A DNA stretch of 64,000 nt, taken from NCBI GenBank assembly GCA_965229565.1, contig OZ245888.1:2480001-2544000 (forward strand), given 5' to 3'. The notes under the pieces are model-generated. The model did no database searches. It was not told the DNA's origin and was given only the letters and a program-made list of their open reading frames with translations. A program made the translations under genes and the position numbers. Shown here one piece after another: positions 16,998-26,690 of this stretch (positions are counted from its first letter, which is position 1; each line of letters begins with the position of its first letter). The DNA is from JANQNX01 sp040217095 (GTDB lineage: Bacteria; Pseudomonadota; Gammaproteobacteria; Eutrophobiales; Eutrophobiaceae).

Positions 16998-18303
16998 AAC
17001 TGATCTTCATACCGGCATGGCGCGCAAGTTCCACGAAGCCCGGAAAGGAAGTGGCGACGTTGGCACAATCCCTGATATGTACCGGGCCACCGGCGACCAT
17101 GCCGGCCACGGCAAACGCCATGGCAATGCGGTGGTCCCCGTGACTCTCAACAATACCGCCCCTCAATTGGCCGCCGTTTACTACCATGCCATCGTCACTG
17201 GCAGTGGCATCAATGCCGAGTGCCAGCAAACCATCCAGCATGGCCTGGATACGATCGCTTTCCTTGACCCGGAGTTCAGCGGCCCCCGTGAGCCTGGTCG
17301 TGCCATTGGCAACGGCGGCCGCAACTAAAATGGCCGGGAATTCGTCTATGGCGACGGGCACCAGTTCCTCGGGAATATCAATTCCTGACAGTGTTGCACT
17401 CTTGATATGTAGATCGGCAACCGGTTCACCTGATTGCATACGCTCATTCTTCAGGGTGATATCTGCCCCCATGGCCTGCATGATCGCCAGCATGGCATGC
17501 CGGGTAGGGTTCACACCCACCTCACGCAAAACGAGATCAGATCCAGGAACAATGCTCGCGGCCGCAATGAAAAAAGCAGCTGACGAAAAATCTGATGGCA
17601 CATGAATCTCGGTGCCTACCAGGCGTTCCGTGTGATAGATAGAGATGCGGTTGCCCTCGCGCTGCAACGGGTTCATAAACGCTGATAGCATGCGCTCGGT
17701 ATGATCACGCGTGGGTTCCGGCTCAATAATCGTGGTTTGTCCCCTGGCATACATGCCCGCCAGTAACAGGCAGGATTTCAACTGGGCACTGGCAACCGGC
17801 AAGGTGTAATCAATACCGTGCAGGGCCTGGCCTCCCTTGATAGTGACAGGCAAGGTACCTTTATCAGTTGAGGTAATACTCGCACCCATTGTAATTAATG
17901 GATCGATTACCCGGCGCATGGGCCGTTGCATCAGCGAAGTATCACCAATCAATGTGCTGTTAAAGTCCTGTCCTGCCAACAGCCCTGTCATGAGACGAAC
18001 TGATGTCCCGGAGTTACCAAGATCGAGTGGTTCCGGAGATGGCTTGAGACCATGCAGTCCAACGCCGTGTATACGTATTAATGATTCACTGTTTTCTATA
18101 CTGACACCCATTTGCTGAAAGGCGCGCAGCGTTGCCAGTGTATCCTCACCGTGTAAAAACCCCTGGATGATAGTTTCACCTTCGGCCAGTGCACCCAGCA
18201 TGATGGCGCGGTGAGAAATGGATTTGTCGCCCGGGACTTTTATCTGCCCCTGTAACTGGCCGCCGGGCAAAACGACAAAGCGTCTGTCTTCTTTGCTGGT
18301 CAT
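16990..18303 (-). CDS. aroA: 3-phosphoshikimate 1-carboxyvinyltransferase (EPSP synthase)
   Basis: Sixth step of the shikimate pathway: joins shikimate-3-phosphate and PEP. The frame is open from 18402, but the 33 upstream codons are not family-like; ATG at 18303 gives 437 residues. Visible motifs are PGDKSISHRAIMLGALAEG near residues 24–42, LGNSGTSVRLMTGLLAG (PEP-site region), and ELRVKESDRI and GDHRIAMAF near the end. The Gly of LGNSGTS and the Ala pattern resemble bacterial class I/II intermediates, so glyphosate behaviour cannot be predicted. Unlike pseudomonads, where aroA is fused to tyrA, here the two genes are separate, 19 bases apart. Confidence 0.95.
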   Translation of the reverse strand: MTSKEDRRFVVLPGGQLQGQIKVPGDKSISHRAIMLGALAEGETIIQGFLHGEDTLATLRAFQQMGVSIENSESLIRIHGVGLHGLKPSPEPLDLGNSGTSVRLMTGLLAGQDFNSTLIGDTSLMQRPMRRVIDPLITMGASITSTDKGTLPVTIKGGQALHGIDYTLPVASAQLKSCLLLAGMYARGQTTIIEPEPTRDHTERMLSAFMNPLQREGNRISIYHTERLVGTEIHVPSDFSSAAFFIAAASIVPGSDLVLREVGVNPTRHAMLAIMQAMGADITLKNERMQSGEPVADLHIKSATLSGIDIPEELVPVAIDEFPAILVAAAVANGTTRLTGAAELRVKESDRIQAMLDGLLALGIDATASDDGMVVNGGQLRGGIVESHGDHRIAMAFAVAGMVAGGPVHIRDCANVATSFPGFVELARHAGMKISYE

Positions 18304-18322
18304 AACGAAAGTATAGTAATGA

Positions 18323-19195
18323 TCAGGGTCTATTTCTGGAGGTAAAATTATCGCGCGCCTGTTTCGCGCGTTTAAACACCTTGAGCAGGGACTCACTGTC
18401 ACCTTTTTCTATGGACTCGCGAATGTGGTCCAGGTGCTCGGAAAATACCGCTAGTGAATTTAGTAATGCTTGCCTGTTCGAGAGACAAATGTCGTGCCAC
18501 ATTTCCGGACTGCTGGATGCAATGCGGGTAAAGTCGGCAAAGCCACCCGCGGCATACTTGAATATCTCTTCACGCTCCTCCATACCGGCCAGGCAATCAA
18601 CCAGTGCATAGGCAAGCATGTGTGGCAGATGGCTGGTAGCTGCCAGCACCTGGTCATGGTGTAATACTTCCAGGTTGATGACATCCGCACCCACGGCCTG
18701 CCACATGTCAGTAATCAACTTGTGCGCGACCGGGTTTGTTTCTGGCAATGGTGTCAGGATAACCCGGTGGTTCACAAACAACTCGGCAAACGAGGCAGCC
18801 ACTCCACTTTGCTCGGTACCCGCGATGGGGTGGCCGGGAACAAACTGGCTGACTCTCTTACCCATCACTGTGCGTGCCGCTTCCACCACGCTGCCCTTGG
18901 CACTGCCGACATCGGTCAATATTGTATTTTCAGACATTGCGCTGACAACCTGGGGCAACAGCTTCACGGTGGCATCCAGCGGCGTACCGATCACGACGAC
19001 ATCAGCACCCTTTACCGCCTCGGCAATATCCGTGGAATAATCATCGATTACCTGTAGATCAACGGCCTGCTTCAACGTGTCTTCGTTGCGATTGCATCCG
19101 GTCACGCGCTTGACGAGCTTGGCCTGACGTAGCGCGCGTGCCAGCGAACCGCCAATAAGGCCAACTCCAATAATTGTCAGATGATCGATCAACAT
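18323..19195 (-). CDS. tyrA: Prephenate/arogenate dehydrogenase
   Basis: NAD(P)-dependent oxidative decarboxylation of prephenate (or arogenate) toward tyrosine. 290 residues: Rossmann motif IIGVGLIGGSLARAL at residues 8–22, VVIGTPLDAT, catalytic-region GSAKG and PGHPIAGTEQSGV, and a helical dimerisation domain containing HHDQVLAATSHLPHMLAY. There is no chorismate mutase or ACT domain. The separate pheA in the same operon carries the mutase. It lies 15 bases from hisC. Confidence 0.95.
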   Translation of the reverse strand: MLIDHLTIIGVGLIGGSLARALRQAKLVKRVTGCNRNEDTLKQAVDLQVIDDYSTDIAEAVKGADVVVIGTPLDATVKLLPQVVSAMSENTILTDVGSAKGSVVEAARTVMGKRVSQFVPGHPIAGTEQSGVAASFAELFVNHRVILTPLPETNPVAHKLITDMWQAVGADVINLEVLHHDQVLAATSHLPHMLAYALVDCLAGMEEREEIFKYAAGGFADFTRIASSSPEMWHDICLSNRQALLNSLAVFSEHLDHIRESIEKGDSESLLKVFKRAKQARDNFTSRNRP

Positions 19196-19210
19196 AATGT
19201 TATTGCCGCG

Positions 19211-20314
19211 TTACGCGGACAGTATTCTACCCAGTTCGTAGATGAACTTTTTATTTTCCTGTTCCAGCCCAATGGAAACACGCAGGTGATTCGGCATACC
19301 GTAGTTTGCGACTGGCCTGACGATCACACCCGCTTTTAACAGTTCCTGGTAGACCGGTTCCGCTTCCTGCTCGAAGTCGATGCAGATAAAGTTTCCCAGC
19401 GACGGAATAAACTCGAGCCCCATATCATCAAAGGCTGTCAACAGGTATCGCATTCCGCTGCTGTTTACAGCAATACTTTTCTCCAGGTAGTCACTGTCCT
19501 GCAAAGCTGTCTCGGCCGCAACCAATGCCAACTGGTTATTATTAAAAGGCTGCCGGACCCGGTTTAACAGGTTGGCCACGTCCGGATGTGATAATGCGTA
19601 ACCGCAACGCAAGGCCGCGAGACCGTAGGCCTTGGAAAAGGTACGGGTCACGATCAGGTTGGGGAAATCAGCCAACCATTGGCTGGCATCCGGGTAATCT
19701 ACCTCACTGAGCCCGTACTCAAAATAAGCTTCATCAACCAGCACGATGACATGCTCAGGGACGCGCTCAAGCATGTGACGCAGGTCATGACGGTTTACCC
19801 AGGTACCGGTCGGGTTATTCGGATTGGCCACGAACATGAGCCGTGTGTGGTCGGTAATCGCCTGCACCATGGCTTCCAGATCATGACCCCACTCCGTGGC
19901 GGGAACCACCACGTGTTTGGCACCCACCGCCTGTGTCACTATCGGGTAAACGGCAAACGAATGCTGCGAGTAAATGACTTCATGCGCAGGCGTCAAAAAT
20001 GCCCTGGCGGTCATCTCGAGGACATCATTCGAACCGTTACCCAGCGTGATCTGGCTGGTTGCAACACCGTGAATTGTTGCCAGCGCCTGTTTGAGTTCAA
20101 AGGCATTACCATCCGGGTAACGTGACAGGTTGGTTGTGGCTGCAATAGCATCAAGTACACGCTGGCCTGGACCAAGCGGGTTTTCGTTCGACGCCAGCTT
20201 GATGATCTCGGACAGTCCCAGCTCGCGCTTCAATTCGCTCATGGGCTTGCCCGGGTGATACGGCTGCAAACCTGCAACACCCTCGGTAGCCAGACTTAAT
20301 AGATCACAAGACAT
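19211..20314 (-). CDS. hisC: Histidinol-phosphate / aromatic aminotransferase
   Basis: A PLP-dependent class I/II aminotransferase. 367 residues, with LASNENPLGPG, the TLGNGSNDVLEMTARAFL region, NPNNPTGTW and the PLP lysine in RTFSKAYGLAALRCGYA. Placed in the aromatic cluster between pheA and tyrA, it corresponds to the hisC2 position of pseudomonads. It therefore likely transaminates aromatic oxo acids as well as, or instead of, histidinol phosphate; this is inferred from context. A second hisC elsewhere in the genome would support that. The 202-base gap upstream holds AT-rich DNA and a hairpin element. Confidence 0.92.
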   Translation of the reverse strand: MSCDLLSLATEGVAGLQPYHPGKPMSELKRELGLSEIIKLASNENPLGPGQRVLDAIAATTNLSRYPDGNAFELKQALATIHGVATSQITLGNGSNDVLEMTARAFLTPAHEVIYSQHSFAVYPIVTQAVGAKHVVVPATEWGHDLEAMVQAITDHTRLMFVANPNNPTGTWVNRHDLRHMLERVPEHVIVLVDEAYFEYGLSEVDYPDASQWLADFPNLIVTRTFSKAYGLAALRCGYALSHPDVANLLNRVRQPFNNNQLALVAAETALQDSDYLEKSIAVNSSGMRYLLTAFDDMGLEFIPSLGNFICIDFEQEAEPVYQELLKAGVIVRPVANYGMPNHLRVSIGLEQENKKFIYELGRILSA

Positions 20315-20420
20315 AGTTTATCTAGATAAAAAATATATTTACTGTAAATAATTTTTAGTGGATTTTATTAATAGCTATTTCTACAAAATAAATAATTTAT
20401 AAATGAGATATTTTCTTTCA

Positions 20421-20510
20421 GGACGAGGCGCGACCTGTTTGAGAAGCGCAGTGTATATGCTAATACATGAGCATCGAAAAACAGCGAGCAACGAAGTCAT
20501 GGAAGAAAAT
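20421..20510 (-). repeat. Hairpin-rich intergenic element between pheA and hisC
   Basis: Just beyond the pheA stop lies a block with CTGTTT (20435–20440) pairing with AAACAG (20479–20484), enclosing TGTAT and ATACA. Unlike the AT-rich DNA beside it (20315–20420), it is GC-balanced and looks like a family of dispersed intergenic sequences in gammaproteobacteria. I judge that from memory of similar text, not from a search. It may end pheA transcription or be a passive repeat. Confidence 0.4.
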
Positions 20511-20516
20511 AGCCAT

Positions 20517-21602
20517 TTATAAAACTGCACGCGGGTAAGAGCCGAGCAACTTCACCATAGCCGCATGATCTTCCAGTTCTCCCAATGCCTTCTTCACTTT
20601 TGTATCCTCGGCATGTCCCTCGATATCGACAAAAAAAACATAGTCCCACATTTCGCGCCTGGACGGCCGGGACTCGATCCTGGTCATACTGACACCATTG
20701 TTTGCAAAACAACTTAACATGGCATGCAGCGAGCCCGGTTTGTTGGGCGCGGAAAAGATCAGCGAGGTCTTGTCCTGGCCACTTGGCGGACACATCTTCT
20801 TGCCGATCACAAGAAAACGGGTCGTGTTATCAGGTTGATCCTCGATGTTACTGGCAAGACAATTCAACTCGTACAACTCGCCGGCGGTTTCACTGGCAAT
20901 GGCCGCGGCATGTTTCTGCGCGGCGGCTAATTTTGCTGCCTCTGCATTACTGCTAACCGAAACTCTCTCTGCCTTGATCAAATGTGCATCCAACCAGGCG
21001 CGGCATTGCGCCAGTGACTGCTGGTGCGAGTATACTTTTTCAATGTCACCAATATCAGCCGCGTTAGTCAGCAGATGATGATGGATACGTAATTCAACTT
21101 CACCGCAGATTAGCAGGCTGGAATGATTCAACATATCGAGCGTATGGTTCACCACGCCCTCGATAGAGTTTTCTACCGGTACGACACCGTAATTGGATGC
21201 GCCCGATTCCACCTCGCGGAATATCTGGTCGATACTGCCAAAGGCAGTTGCATGTACCGAATGGCCGAAATGCTTTAATGCGGCAGTCTGGGTAAACGTC
21301 CCCTCCGGACCGAGATAGGCCACATCCAGGGGTTGTTCCAGTGCCAGGCAGGCCGACATGATTTCCCTGAACAGGCGCGCCATTTCTTCCTCGGATAACG
21401 GCCCCTTGTTCTGCTCAATAATCTTGCGCAGGATCTGTGCTTCACGCTCAGGGCGATAAAAGTGGTTTTGCGCCTCGCTGGAGTTCTTTACCTCGGCGAC
21501 TTTCTGGGCGATGCGCGCGCGCTGACTGATCAGTTCCAGCAGTTGTTGATCAACTGCATCGATCTCTTGGCGCAACTGCTCCAGGCTGGGCTTATCGCTC
21601 AT
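20517..21602 (-). CDS. pheA: Bifunctional chorismate mutase / prephenate dehydratase (P-protein)
   Basis: Two steps from chorismate to phenylpyruvate. 361 residues: an AroQ mutase helix bundle (about 1–90, LRQEIDAVDQQLLELISQRA), a dehydratase domain (about 93–270, AYLGPEGTFTQTAALKHFG, GVVPVENSIEGVV, DNTTRFLVIG), and an ACT domain with the phenylalanine-binding ESRPSRR (about 280–361). Feedback inhibition by phenylalanine is expected. serC is 82 bases upstream on the same strand, giving the conserved gyrA–serC–pheA order. Confidence 0.97.
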   Translation of the reverse strand: MSDKPSLEQLRQEIDAVDQQLLELISQRARIAQKVAEVKNSSEAQNHFYRPEREAQILRKIIEQNKGPLSEEEMARLFREIMSACLALEQPLDVAYLGPEGTFTQTAALKHFGHSVHATAFGSIDQIFREVESGASNYGVVPVENSIEGVVNHTLDMLNHSSLLICGEVELRIHHHLLTNAADIGDIEKVYSHQQSLAQCRAWLDAHLIKAERVSVSSNAEAAKLAAAQKHAAAIASETAGELYELNCLASNIEDQPDNTTRFLVIGKKMCPPSGQDKTSLIFSAPNKPGSLHAMLSCFANNGVSMTRIESRPSRREMWDYVFFVDIEGHAEDTKVKKALGELEDHAAMVKLLGSYPRAVL

Positions 21603-21684
21603 GATGAATAACTTGCTATTAGTGTCAGAGAGTAAAGCGACAGGATAAGGAGACTAACGAACCGAGACAAGCACTAGTTGGGGC

Positions 21685-22767
21685 TCAACCGTACCGACGC
21701 TCGAATTCCTGCATGAAATCTGCCAGTTGCTGCACCGATTGTAATGGCATGGCGTTATAGATGCTGGCACGCAGCCCACCGGCAAGTCGATGGCCTTTCA
21801 GGGCGAGCAGACCGTTGTCCTTTGCTTCCTGTAAAAACGGGTCCATTAACTTGTCATCCTGTAAATGAAAGATCACATTCATCCTGGAGCGACAGGAAAT
21901 ATCGATATCGTTTCGGTAAAAATCCGAGTCATCAATCAGGTCGTAAAGCAGGGATGATTTTTCAATATTGATTTTTTCCATTGCCTGCAATCCACCTTTC
22001 TTTTGCAACCAGTCAAACATCAGGCCTGCCATGTACCAGTTAAATGTCGGTGGCGTATTCAACATGCTGTTGTCGTCTGCCTGCATCTGGTAATTCAACA
22101 GGTCCGGTGTGGTCGGTAAAACTTCTCCGCACAAAGCCTTATCCACAATAACAATGGTCATACCCGCAGGGGCCACGTTTTTCTGGGCGCCGGCAAAAAT
22201 CACTCCGTAGCGCGACACGTCAACCGGTCGCGACAATATGGACGAGGTCATATCACATACGAGAGGAACATTTACTTCCGGAACAAACTGGAACTCAACA
22301 CCACCCACGGTTTCATTCTCAGTGTAATAGCAATAGGCCGCATTCTCATCCAGTCGCCAATCAGTAACTGCGGGAATGTGCTTGTAGCCGGACTCTTTCG
22401 CCGAACAAACCTGGTTCACGTTGAGATAGGGTTCGGCGATGCGCATGGCCTTGGCAGACCAGATGCCGGTGTCAATATAATCAGCGCTGCTTTTACCACG
22501 CACCAGGTTCATGGGGACGACTGAAAATTGCAGCGTGGCGCCACCGGCGAGGAACAACACGTGGTAATTATCCGGGATACCCATGAGCTTGCGCAGGCCG
22601 TCCTCGGCATGTTGCGCGATCTTCATAAAGTCAGGGGTACGATGGCCGACCTCCATGACCGACATCCCGGTACCCTGCCAGTCCATGAGTTCTTCCCTGG
22701 CAATAGCCAGTATGTCGTCAGGCAACATGGCCGGACCGGCACCGAAATTAACAACCCTACGAGTCAT
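21685..22767 (-). CDS. serC: Phosphoserine aminotransferase
   Basis: PLP enzyme of serine (and pyridoxine) synthesis. 360 residues beginning NFGAGPAMLP, with FLAGGATLQFSVVPMNL, the DMTSSILSRPVDV segment and the PLP lysine in GAQKNVAPAGMT; ends with the GGLRASIYNAMP family tail. It lies between gyrA and pheA, as in most gammaproteobacteria. Standard length, no oddities. Confidence 0.97.
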   Translation of the reverse strand: MTRRVVNFGAGPAMLPDDILAIAREELMDWQGTGMSVMEVGHRTPDFMKIAQHAEDGLRKLMGIPDNYHVLFLAGGATLQFSVVPMNLVRGKSSADYIDTGIWSAKAMRIAEPYLNVNQVCSAKESGYKHIPAVTDWRLDENAAYCYYTENETVGGVEFQFVPEVNVPLVCDMTSSILSRPVDVSRYGVIFAGAQKNVAPAGMTIVIVDKALCGEVLPTTPDLLNYQMQADDNSMLNTPPTFNWYMAGLMFDWLQKKGGLQAMEKINIEKSSLLYDLIDDSDFYRNDIDISCRSRMNVIFHLQDDKLMDPFLQEAKDNGLLALKGHRLAGGLRASIYNAMPLQSVQQLADFMQEFERRYG

Positions 22768-22864
22768 ATCAGAGAGGCAATCAAGAATAATTCAAAAATA
22801 GTATTTTTTTTACCGTGGCACGGAATTGACGCCGCCATGGTGAAACAAAAGCATTGTTGCACTG

Positions 22865-25408
22865 TTATTCATCATCGCTAATATCGACGATACGTTCCAG
22901 CCCGGCGAGCTTTTCAGTATCACCCAGGCTTACAAGGCGTACGCCCTGGGTATTACGACCAATGATGGAAATATCATCAACCGGGGTCCTGATCAGTGTG
23001 CCCTGGTTACTGATTAGCATGATTTCATCTTCGTTATCCACGGCCACGGCACCAACCACGGCCCCGTTTCGTTCTGACAGCTGGATAGAGATCACACCGG
23101 AACCACCGCGGGACTTTTGCGGATAGTCCTCGACTTTCGTACGTTTGCCATAACCGTGTTCAGTTGCAGTCAATACCGTTGCCTGTTCACTTTCAACAAT
23201 GATCAACGAGATCACTTTCTGATCGCCTTGCAACCTGATACCACGTACCCCCTTTGCGGTACGGCCCATGGCACGAACATGTGACTCGGGGAAACGTACG
23301 ACCTTGCCGGCATCGCTGAACAGCATCACGTCATGTTCACCATCGGTGACTTCAACACCTATCAGTTTGTTACCATCGACCAGGTCAATCGCACGGATAC
23401 CACTGGGTCGCGGTCGTGAGAACTGCGACAGTGCCGTTTTCTTCACCGTCCCATCAGCAGTAGCCATGAATACGAACTTGTTTTCACTGAATTCGCGTAT
23501 CGGGAGTATGGCGTTGATCTGTTCGCCCTCTTCCAGGGGCAACAGGTTAATGATGGGTTTACCCCTGGCAGCGCGACTTGCCTGTGGCAACTCATAGACC
23601 TTGAGCCAGTACAGTTTGCCGCGGCTGGAGAAACACAGGATCGTATCGTGCGTGTTTGCGATAAACAGTTTGTCGATAAAATCTTCTTCCTTCACCGAGG
23701 TAGCTGACTTGCCGCGGCCACCACGTTTTTGCGAACGATAGGTATCGATAGGCTGCGACTTGGCATAGCCAGCATGTGACAGCGTGACCACCACGTCTTC
23801 CTCGTTAATGAGATCCTCGATGGTCAGGTCTTCCCTGGTCTGAACGATCTGGGTACGACGTTTATCACCGTAACGCTCCAGGATATCGTTAAGCTCTTCG
23901 CGGATAACCTGCATCAGGCGTTCGGGACGCGACAGGATGTCGAGTAAATCAGCAATAGTATCGAGCAGATCCCCGTACTCATTCAGTATCTTTTCCTTCT
24001 CGAGGCCGGTCAGTTTTTGCAGGCGTAACTCAAGGATCGCTTGTGCTTGTTCCGGTGACAAACGGTAACCGTCATCGGTCAAGCCAAACTCGGCAGGCAG
24101 GTCATCCGGGCGCGAGGCCTCGGCACCAGCACGCTTGAGCATTTCAACCACCGTGCCGGATTCCCATAGCTGTTCCAGTAGTCCAGCCTTTGCGTCTGCC
24201 GGACTCGCGGATTTTTTAATCAGGGCAATAACCGGGTCGATATTTGCCAGCGCCACGGCCAGTCCTTCCAGTATGTGAGCACGGGCGCGGGCCTTGCGCA
24301 GGTCAAATATGGTTCTGCGCGTCACTACCTCGCGACGATGGCTGATGAAGGCCTCGAGCAGATCTTTCAGGTTCATCAGGCGCGGCTGGTTATCCGCCAG
24401 GGCAACGATATTGATACCGAATACCGACTGCATCTGGGTAAACTTGTAGAGGTTGTTCAGGATTACCTCGGCCACTTCACCACGACGCAATTCGATCACC
24501 ATGCGCATGCCATCCTTGTCGGATTCGTCACGCAGTTCCCTGATACCGGAAATTTTCTTGTCTTTCACCAGCTCGGCGATCTTTTCCAGCAGACGCGCCT
24601 TGTTCACCTGGTAAGGCAACTCGGTCACGATAATCTTGTTACCGGAATCATGTTCCTCGATATCGCAACGGGCGCGCACGTAGATGCGGCCACGGCCCGT
24701 TTCGTAGGCCTCGCGAATACCGGATGAACCGTTAATGATGGCTGCCGTTGGAAAGTCGGGGCCGGGAATATGTTCCATCAATTCCGGGATAGTGATATCG
24801 GCGTTATCAATCAAGGCCAGGCAGGCTGAAATAACCTCGTTCAGGTTATGCGGGGGAATATTGGTCGCCATGCCCACGGCAATACCGCTGGAGCCATTGA
24901 TTAACAGGTTAGGAATACGTGTCGGTAAGACAACGGGTTCATGCTCGGACCCATCATAGTTCGGACTGAAATCGACTGTTTCCTTGTCGATGTCCTCGAG
25001 GATCTCATGCGCAATACGCGACATGCGTACCTCGGTATAGCGCATGGCCGCCGGTGCATCACCATCTACCGAGCCAAAGTTACCCTGGCCATCAACGAGC
25101 ACGTAACGCAGCGAGAAAGGTTGTGCCATACGTACGATGGTGTCGTAAACGGCGGTATCACCATGCGGATGATACTTACCAATTACGTCACCAACCACGC
25201 GGGCCGATTTCTTGTAAGGCTTGTTATAATCGTTGCCCATTACCTTCATCGCGAACAGGACACGACGGTGAACGGGCTTCAGTCCATCACGGACATCGGG
25301 AAGTGCGCGGCCAACGATGACACTCATCGCATAATCCATATAGGATTGCCGCATTTCGTCTTCGATATTTACATGCGAGAGCGAACGCGCGAATTCAGAT
25401 TCTGCCAT
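22865..25408 (-). CDS. gyrA: DNA gyrase subunit A
   Basis: The breakage–reunion subunit of gyrase, forming A2B2 with GyrB to introduce negative supercoils. 847 residues. The active-site tyrosine is in AAMRYTEVRM (Tyr124). The quinolone-determining segment is HPHGDTAVYD, with Thr85 and Asp89 matching the wild type of many non-enteric gammaproteobacteria, so no resistance change is seen. The GyrA box QKRGGRG (residues about 560) and six-blade C-terminal domain with an acidic end (ISDDE) mark it as gyrase and not ParC. The AT-rich 131-base gap upstream, before mtnA, probably holds its promoter. Confidence 0.97.
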   Translation of the reverse strand: MAESEFARSLSHVNIEDEMRQSYMDYAMSVIVGRALPDVRDGLKPVHRRVLFAMKVMGNDYNKPYKKSARVVGDVIGKYHPHGDTAVYDTIVRMAQPFSLRYVLVDGQGNFGSVDGDAPAAMRYTEVRMSRIAHEILEDIDKETVDFSPNYDGSEHEPVVLPTRIPNLLINGSSGIAVGMATNIPPHNLNEVISACLALIDNADITIPELMEHIPGPDFPTAAIINGSSGIREAYETGRGRIYVRARCDIEEHDSGNKIIVTELPYQVNKARLLEKIAELVKDKKISGIRELRDESDKDGMRMVIELRRGEVAEVILNNLYKFTQMQSVFGINIVALADNQPRLMNLKDLLEAFISHRREVVTRRTIFDLRKARARAHILEGLAVALANIDPVIALIKKSASPADAKAGLLEQLWESGTVVEMLKRAGAEASRPDDLPAEFGLTDDGYRLSPEQAQAILELRLQKLTGLEKEKILNEYGDLLDTIADLLDILSRPERLMQVIREELNDILERYGDKRRTQIVQTREDLTIEDLINEEDVVVTLSHAGYAKSQPIDTYRSQKRGGRGKSATSVKEEDFIDKLFIANTHDTILCFSSRGKLYWLKVYELPQASRAARGKPIINLLPLEEGEQINAILPIREFSENKFVFMATADGTVKKTALSQFSRPRPSGIRAIDLVDGNKLIGVEVTDGEHDVMLFSDAGKVVRFPESHVRAMGRTAKGVRGIRLQGDQKVISLIIVESEQATVLTATEHGYGKRTKVEDYPQKSRGGSGVISIQLSERNGAVVGAVAVDNEDEIMLISNQGTLIRTPVDDISIIGRNTQGVRLVSLGDTEKLAGLERIVDISDDE

Positions 25409-25539
25409 AAATTATTGATGAAAAAGGGAAGAAAAAACGCCTATATTTCTGGTAGTTATTAAAGGCAAAATTTTAACATATTTCAGCGATTTAGCCTAAA
25501 TATAATTTAGCTGATAAAGCCCTGAATTCGTACCAAAAA

Positions 25540-26568
25540 TCAAGTAAAAAGTGCGTGCATTTTTTCCTTGTCCGGCTGCTCGATAATGCCCTTTTCAGTC
25601 ACGATCACATCCACCAGCTCAGCCGGGGTGATATCGAACGCGGGGTTCACGGCGGCCATGTTCCTTGGCGCGATCCTGCTGGCTTTGATCGAGGTGATTT
25701 CATCGGGATCGCGATGCTCAATCGGGATTAATTTACCGGATTCAACCTGCATATCCACGGTCGAGGCAGGTGCCACGACCATGACCTTGACGCCGTGGTA
25801 TTTGGCACAAACGGCATGCGAATAGGTCCCGATCTTGTTGGCAACGTCACCATTGGCGGCGATGCGGTCCGAACCCACGATCAACCACTGGATAGTGCCA
25901 GCCTGCATCAGTGAGGCCACGGCAGAGTCGACTACCAGGCTGACCGGAATATGGTCCTCCTGCAATTCCCAGCTGGTTAAACGCGCACCCTGTAGCCAGG
26001 GACGGGTTTCGGATGCATAAACGTGGTCGATTAAACCATTCTTGTAGGCACTACGAATGACACCGAGTGCTGTGCCGTAGCCGCCGGTAGCCAGTGCCCC
26101 GGCATTACAATGCGTGACCACATGGCTATTTGGCTCGATGAACTCTGCACCCAGACGCCCCATTTCATGGTTGGCCGCCACATCATCGTCGTGAATCTTC
26201 ATCGCCGCAGCCAGTAATGCTTCTTCCGGATCACCACTGATGCCGGCAAAACTTTCCCGCATCTCGGCAATGGCCCAGTTCAGGTTGACCGCGGTTGGCC
26301 GTGCCTCGGCCAGGTATTGCAGGTCTTTTTCGATGACCTCGCGCCAACGATTGCCAACTGACGCATAGGCCTTGCGCGCGGCCAGCACGATCGCGTATGC
26401 GGCCGTAATGCCAATCGCGGGGGCACCGCGAACCACCATATCCGAGATGGCATCAGCGACCTGTGTCATATCATCAAAATCGAGATAAATCTTTTCCTCC
26501 GGCAGGCGCCGCTGATCCAGCAAGGTCAGCATGCCGGCATTCCACTTAACTGGTGAAAAATTGCTCAT
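25540..26568 (-). CDS. mtnA: Methylthioribose-1-phosphate isomerase
   Basis: Converts 5-methylthioribose-1-phosphate to 5-methylthioribulose-1-phosphate. 342 residues of the eIF2B-related fold: RGAPAIGITAAYAIVLA near residues 48–64, the catalytic cysteine in THCNAGALATGGYGTALGV, and the catalytic aspartate in VGSDRIAANGDVANKIGTY. Divergent from mtaD with a 122-base shared upstream region, and upstream of gyrA on the same strand. No later methionine-salvage genes (mtnB, mtnC, mtnD) are in this window, so the fate of the product is not visible here. Confidence 0.95.
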   Translation of the reverse strand: MSNFSPVKWNAGMLTLLDQRRLPEEKIYLDFDDMTQVADAISDMVVRGAPAIGITAAYAIVLAARKAYASVGNRWREVIEKDLQYLAEARPTAVNLNWAIAEMRESFAGISGDPEEALLAAAMKIHDDDVAANHEMGRLGAEFIEPNSHVVTHCNAGALATGGYGTALGVIRSAYKNGLIDHVYASETRPWLQGARLTSWELQEDHIPVSLVVDSAVASLMQAGTIQWLIVGSDRIAANGDVANKIGTYSHAVCAKYHGVKVMVVAPASTVDMQVESGKLIPIEHRDPDEITSIKASRIAPRNMAAVNPAFDITPAELVDVIVTEKGIIEQPDKEKMHALFT

Positions 26569-26690
26569 GACAAGGGCTCATTGTTTGGGCTCAAGGTCCA
26601 CACGATCGGTGTTAATGCATTCTTGTGTAAACATGAATATAGTGTGAACGATAATAACATTGAATAACATTAACAGGACGAAACAAACCA

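Noticed and set aside
22865..25408. Quinolone-resistance change in gyrA
   Set aside because: Thr85 and Asp89 are the wild-type state in many non-enteric gammaproteobacteria, so no resistance mutation is indicated.
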